This document shows positions 62,283 through 64,000 of a stretch of DNA of 64,000 bases, piece by piece (the first letter of the stretch is position 1; each line of letters begins with the position of its first letter). The stretch is taken from contig OX388349.1 of the NCBI GenBank assembly GCA_947579665.1, forward strand, positions 87,702,197 through 87,766,196, read 5' to 3'. A program made the position numbers and the translations under genes. Under the pieces are notes generated by a model, which made no database searches, was not told where the DNA came from, and saw nothing but the letters and a program-made list of their open reading frames with translations. Origin of the DNA: Sympetrum striolatum. Lineage: Eukaryota > Arthropoda > Insecta > Odonata > Libellulidae.

Positions 62283-63057
62283 CAGGGGTGGCCAACTAGT
62301 CGATCGCGAGGCCAATTTTGGTCGATCGCTCGCAATGTCTGCGGTGGAATTCCGTGTACCATTGACTTTGAAGCGATAAGTATAGACAAAGTATATTTAG
62401 TAGAAGACAAAACTTTCTAGCAATAGTTTAATGCATTCTGGGAATTTGCCAAGGCCATAAATTCCTAGAACCCTGACAGCCTGACACTGTGTTCACTGTA
62501 TTCAATATTTATTCTTTTACTTGTCATATTTCTTTGCATTCTAGTATACCGATGGACATGAGTAGTAAACCGAAAAAATCGTAAACTTATCACTTCAATG
62601 AAGAATGGGAACTCGATTACTTTTTTACAAAGGTGAATGATAAATGTTGTTGTTTAATGTGACTTACCACAGTAGCCATTGCTAAAAAGGGTAATCTGGA
62701 GAGATATTTTTTTTAGCTTTACATAACAAGTATCAAACAGGTTATCCACAAAATTCTGAAATTTAAAAAGCCAAGGTTGAAGTCACAAGCAGTAACTACG
62801 AATCATTCAAAGTAAGCTATCTCTTAGCAACAAAATGTAAGCCATTTTTCGACGGGGAATTTGTAGAGAAAATTGTTTTGAAAATGTCAGATTCACTTTG
62901 TAACAATTTTAAGAACTAGAGAGAAATTGTTGCTTTAATTCAAGATCCACGATTGTCTCGAAACACAGTGATGCGACGAATTAAAGTGATGAGTTTACTT
63001 GTTTTCGTTCGTACGGCTTTTAAGGATTTTACATCTAAAGAAGAATTGTTGGGTATG
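62283..63057 (+). mobile_element. hAT transposase relic (BED-finger, ZBED/GTF2IRD2-like), 5' part
   Basis: The left end CAGGGGTGGCCAACTAGTCG is typical of Charlie-like hAT elements. A decayed frame from about 62552 reads HFNEEWELDYFFTKVNDKCC, then VAIAKKGNLERYF (BED zinc-finger region, one finger Cys changed to TGA), KPFFDGEFVEKIVLKMSDSL, LSRNTVMRRIKVM and LLVFVRTAFKDFTSKEELLG. At least four stops or shifts kill it. Between RRIKVM and LLVFVR the first catalytic segment expected in this family is absent, an apparently in-frame deletion. The right half is cut off where a LINE 3' end begins at about 63058. Confidence 0.75.
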
Positions 63058-63801
63058 ATTTTAGATTTAGATGTATACCCCGCGAGCCGCCAGAGACGTA
63101 TGGCAAGGGGTGTAATACACCACCATTATTCATTCCTTCCTATTAGCATCTCTAATAGCCTGGGGAAAAAACGATAAAAAGTAATTATCCGTCCTTGCAA
63201 TTACTTCCCTATAACGCTTCGTCGATGCCTCTCGGAGATCGCTCCTTACTGGCACTAACATTTCACTTACTTCGTCTATAAATTCTGAAGGAATTAACAT
63301 TTCGAAAAGTTTCCGACGATATTCAGATCTTCTCATCTGTAATGAATTCCAACCGAGGGACTCTATCATTGCCGTAACGCTGCTATCAAAGCTGAAATCC
63401 CCGCAGACGAATCGGACTGCTCTACGCTGGACCATATCTAAATCTGAGACTAAACCTACTTCCCAAGGATCCCAAACCGCACAGCAGTATTCAAGACTCG
63501 GACGAATAAGAGAAAAGTAAGCTATTTCTTTGACTCTCGATGAGGATCCTCTCAACGTTCTACCAGTTAATCTTTGCATTCTATTCGATTTTCCTATCAC
63601 ATCTCGAATATGTTCTTTAAAAGATAAGTTACTGCTAAACGTGACTCCTAGGTATTTGTTGTCGTGCACTAACTCTAATGGATGCCCTGAAATTTGGTAC
63701 TGCTCGGGAATTATGTTTGTGGAGCGCGTAAAACTCATGGCAACGCATTTATTTATATTTAAATCCAGCTGCCAATCTTTGAAAAAGAATGAAGGAGACA
63801 C
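63058..63801 (-). mobile_element. CR1/L2-like LINE, 3' end with 223-codon open frame
   Basis: The minus strand from about 63801 to 63130 stays open and encodes the C-terminal reverse transcriptase part: DWQLDLNINKCVAMSFTRST, NKYLGVTFSSNLSFKEHIRD, SLIRPSLEYCCAVWDPW, VQRRAVRFVCGDF, then SLGWNSLQMRRSEYRRKLFE and SFFPQAIRDANRK. A short 3' UTR follows (GTGTATTACACCCCTTGCCA on the minus strand) with a CATCTAAATCTAAA-type tail abutting the hAT relic. The 5' portion with the catalytic box is missing, so it is 5'-truncated yet little mutated, which suggests a rather recent insertion. Confidence 0.8.
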
Positions 63802-64000
63802 GGCTGTTAGTATAATATCAATGATAAAATAGAAAACTCAGCTAAGCCGTTATTGACCGAGTTAAATAAACTGAACACTGAAAACTTACCTCGGGGTAGT
63901 TCCGCTGTTGCCTGTGGTGGGCCAAGCGTCGCAGGGGAAGCTCCTGTATTTACAACACTAAATACGTATTTCAGGACCTATGGCCCCATCTTCAGTAGCT
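63802..64000. other. Window end, nothing recognised
   Basis: No clear continuation of the hAT element or LINE is seen here. The sequence becomes somewhat GC-richer towards the end. Confidence 0.35.

Overview
The window looks like nuclear DNA of an arthropod, most likely an insect. It is AT-rich, has one split gene with GT/AG introns, one eukaryotic tRNA gene, and a dense mix of decayed transposons: two LINE types, Tc1/mariner-like, piggyBac-like, hAT-like, a tRNA-derived SINE and unclassified repeats. I cannot name the species. No operon, CRISPR array or prokaryotic gene is visible.

Region by region. 1-7259 (+) holds the 3' seven exons of a FAST-kinase-domain (FASTKD) gene ending in a RAP domain, a mitochondrial RNA-biology family. 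Its fifth intron carries an antisense, broken LINE. 1 to about 10.9 kb is strongly CpG-depleted; from about 11.04 kb CpG is abundant. 16.4-17.0 kb is a TTAA-flanked piggyBac-type MITE. 17.91-21.26 kb is a nearly complete 3.35-kb Tc1/mariner-superfamily transposon with TA target duplication, matched inverted ends and a 470-codon transposase with DD82E spacing broken only by two TGA codons. An intact tRNA-Glu(CTC) gene lies 244 bp beyond it. 28.6-36.98 kb holds two RTE-like LINE copies and a long composite repeat array. 42.5-45.0 kb holds a SINE and a second locus of the same composite repeat. 50.30-51.53 kb is a TA-flanked element with 24-bp inverted ends. 53.6-56.0 kb is the best-preserved RTE-like LINE (minus strand), followed by a 43-bp-armed hairpin. 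62.28-63.8 kb is a hAT transposase relic interrupted by a LINE 3' end.

The most unusual signal is the composite repeat at 29.2-31.1 and 42.9-45.0 kb. It is built of units of about 155-195 bp (commonly 160-175), each with a tRNA T-arm/B-box-like GGTTCGA motif, in the same higher-order order at both loci, and bounded by a hairpin plus ACGAGTAAAA end module. Only the FASTKD gene and the tRNA look like functional host genes; nearly everything else recognisable is mobile DNA.
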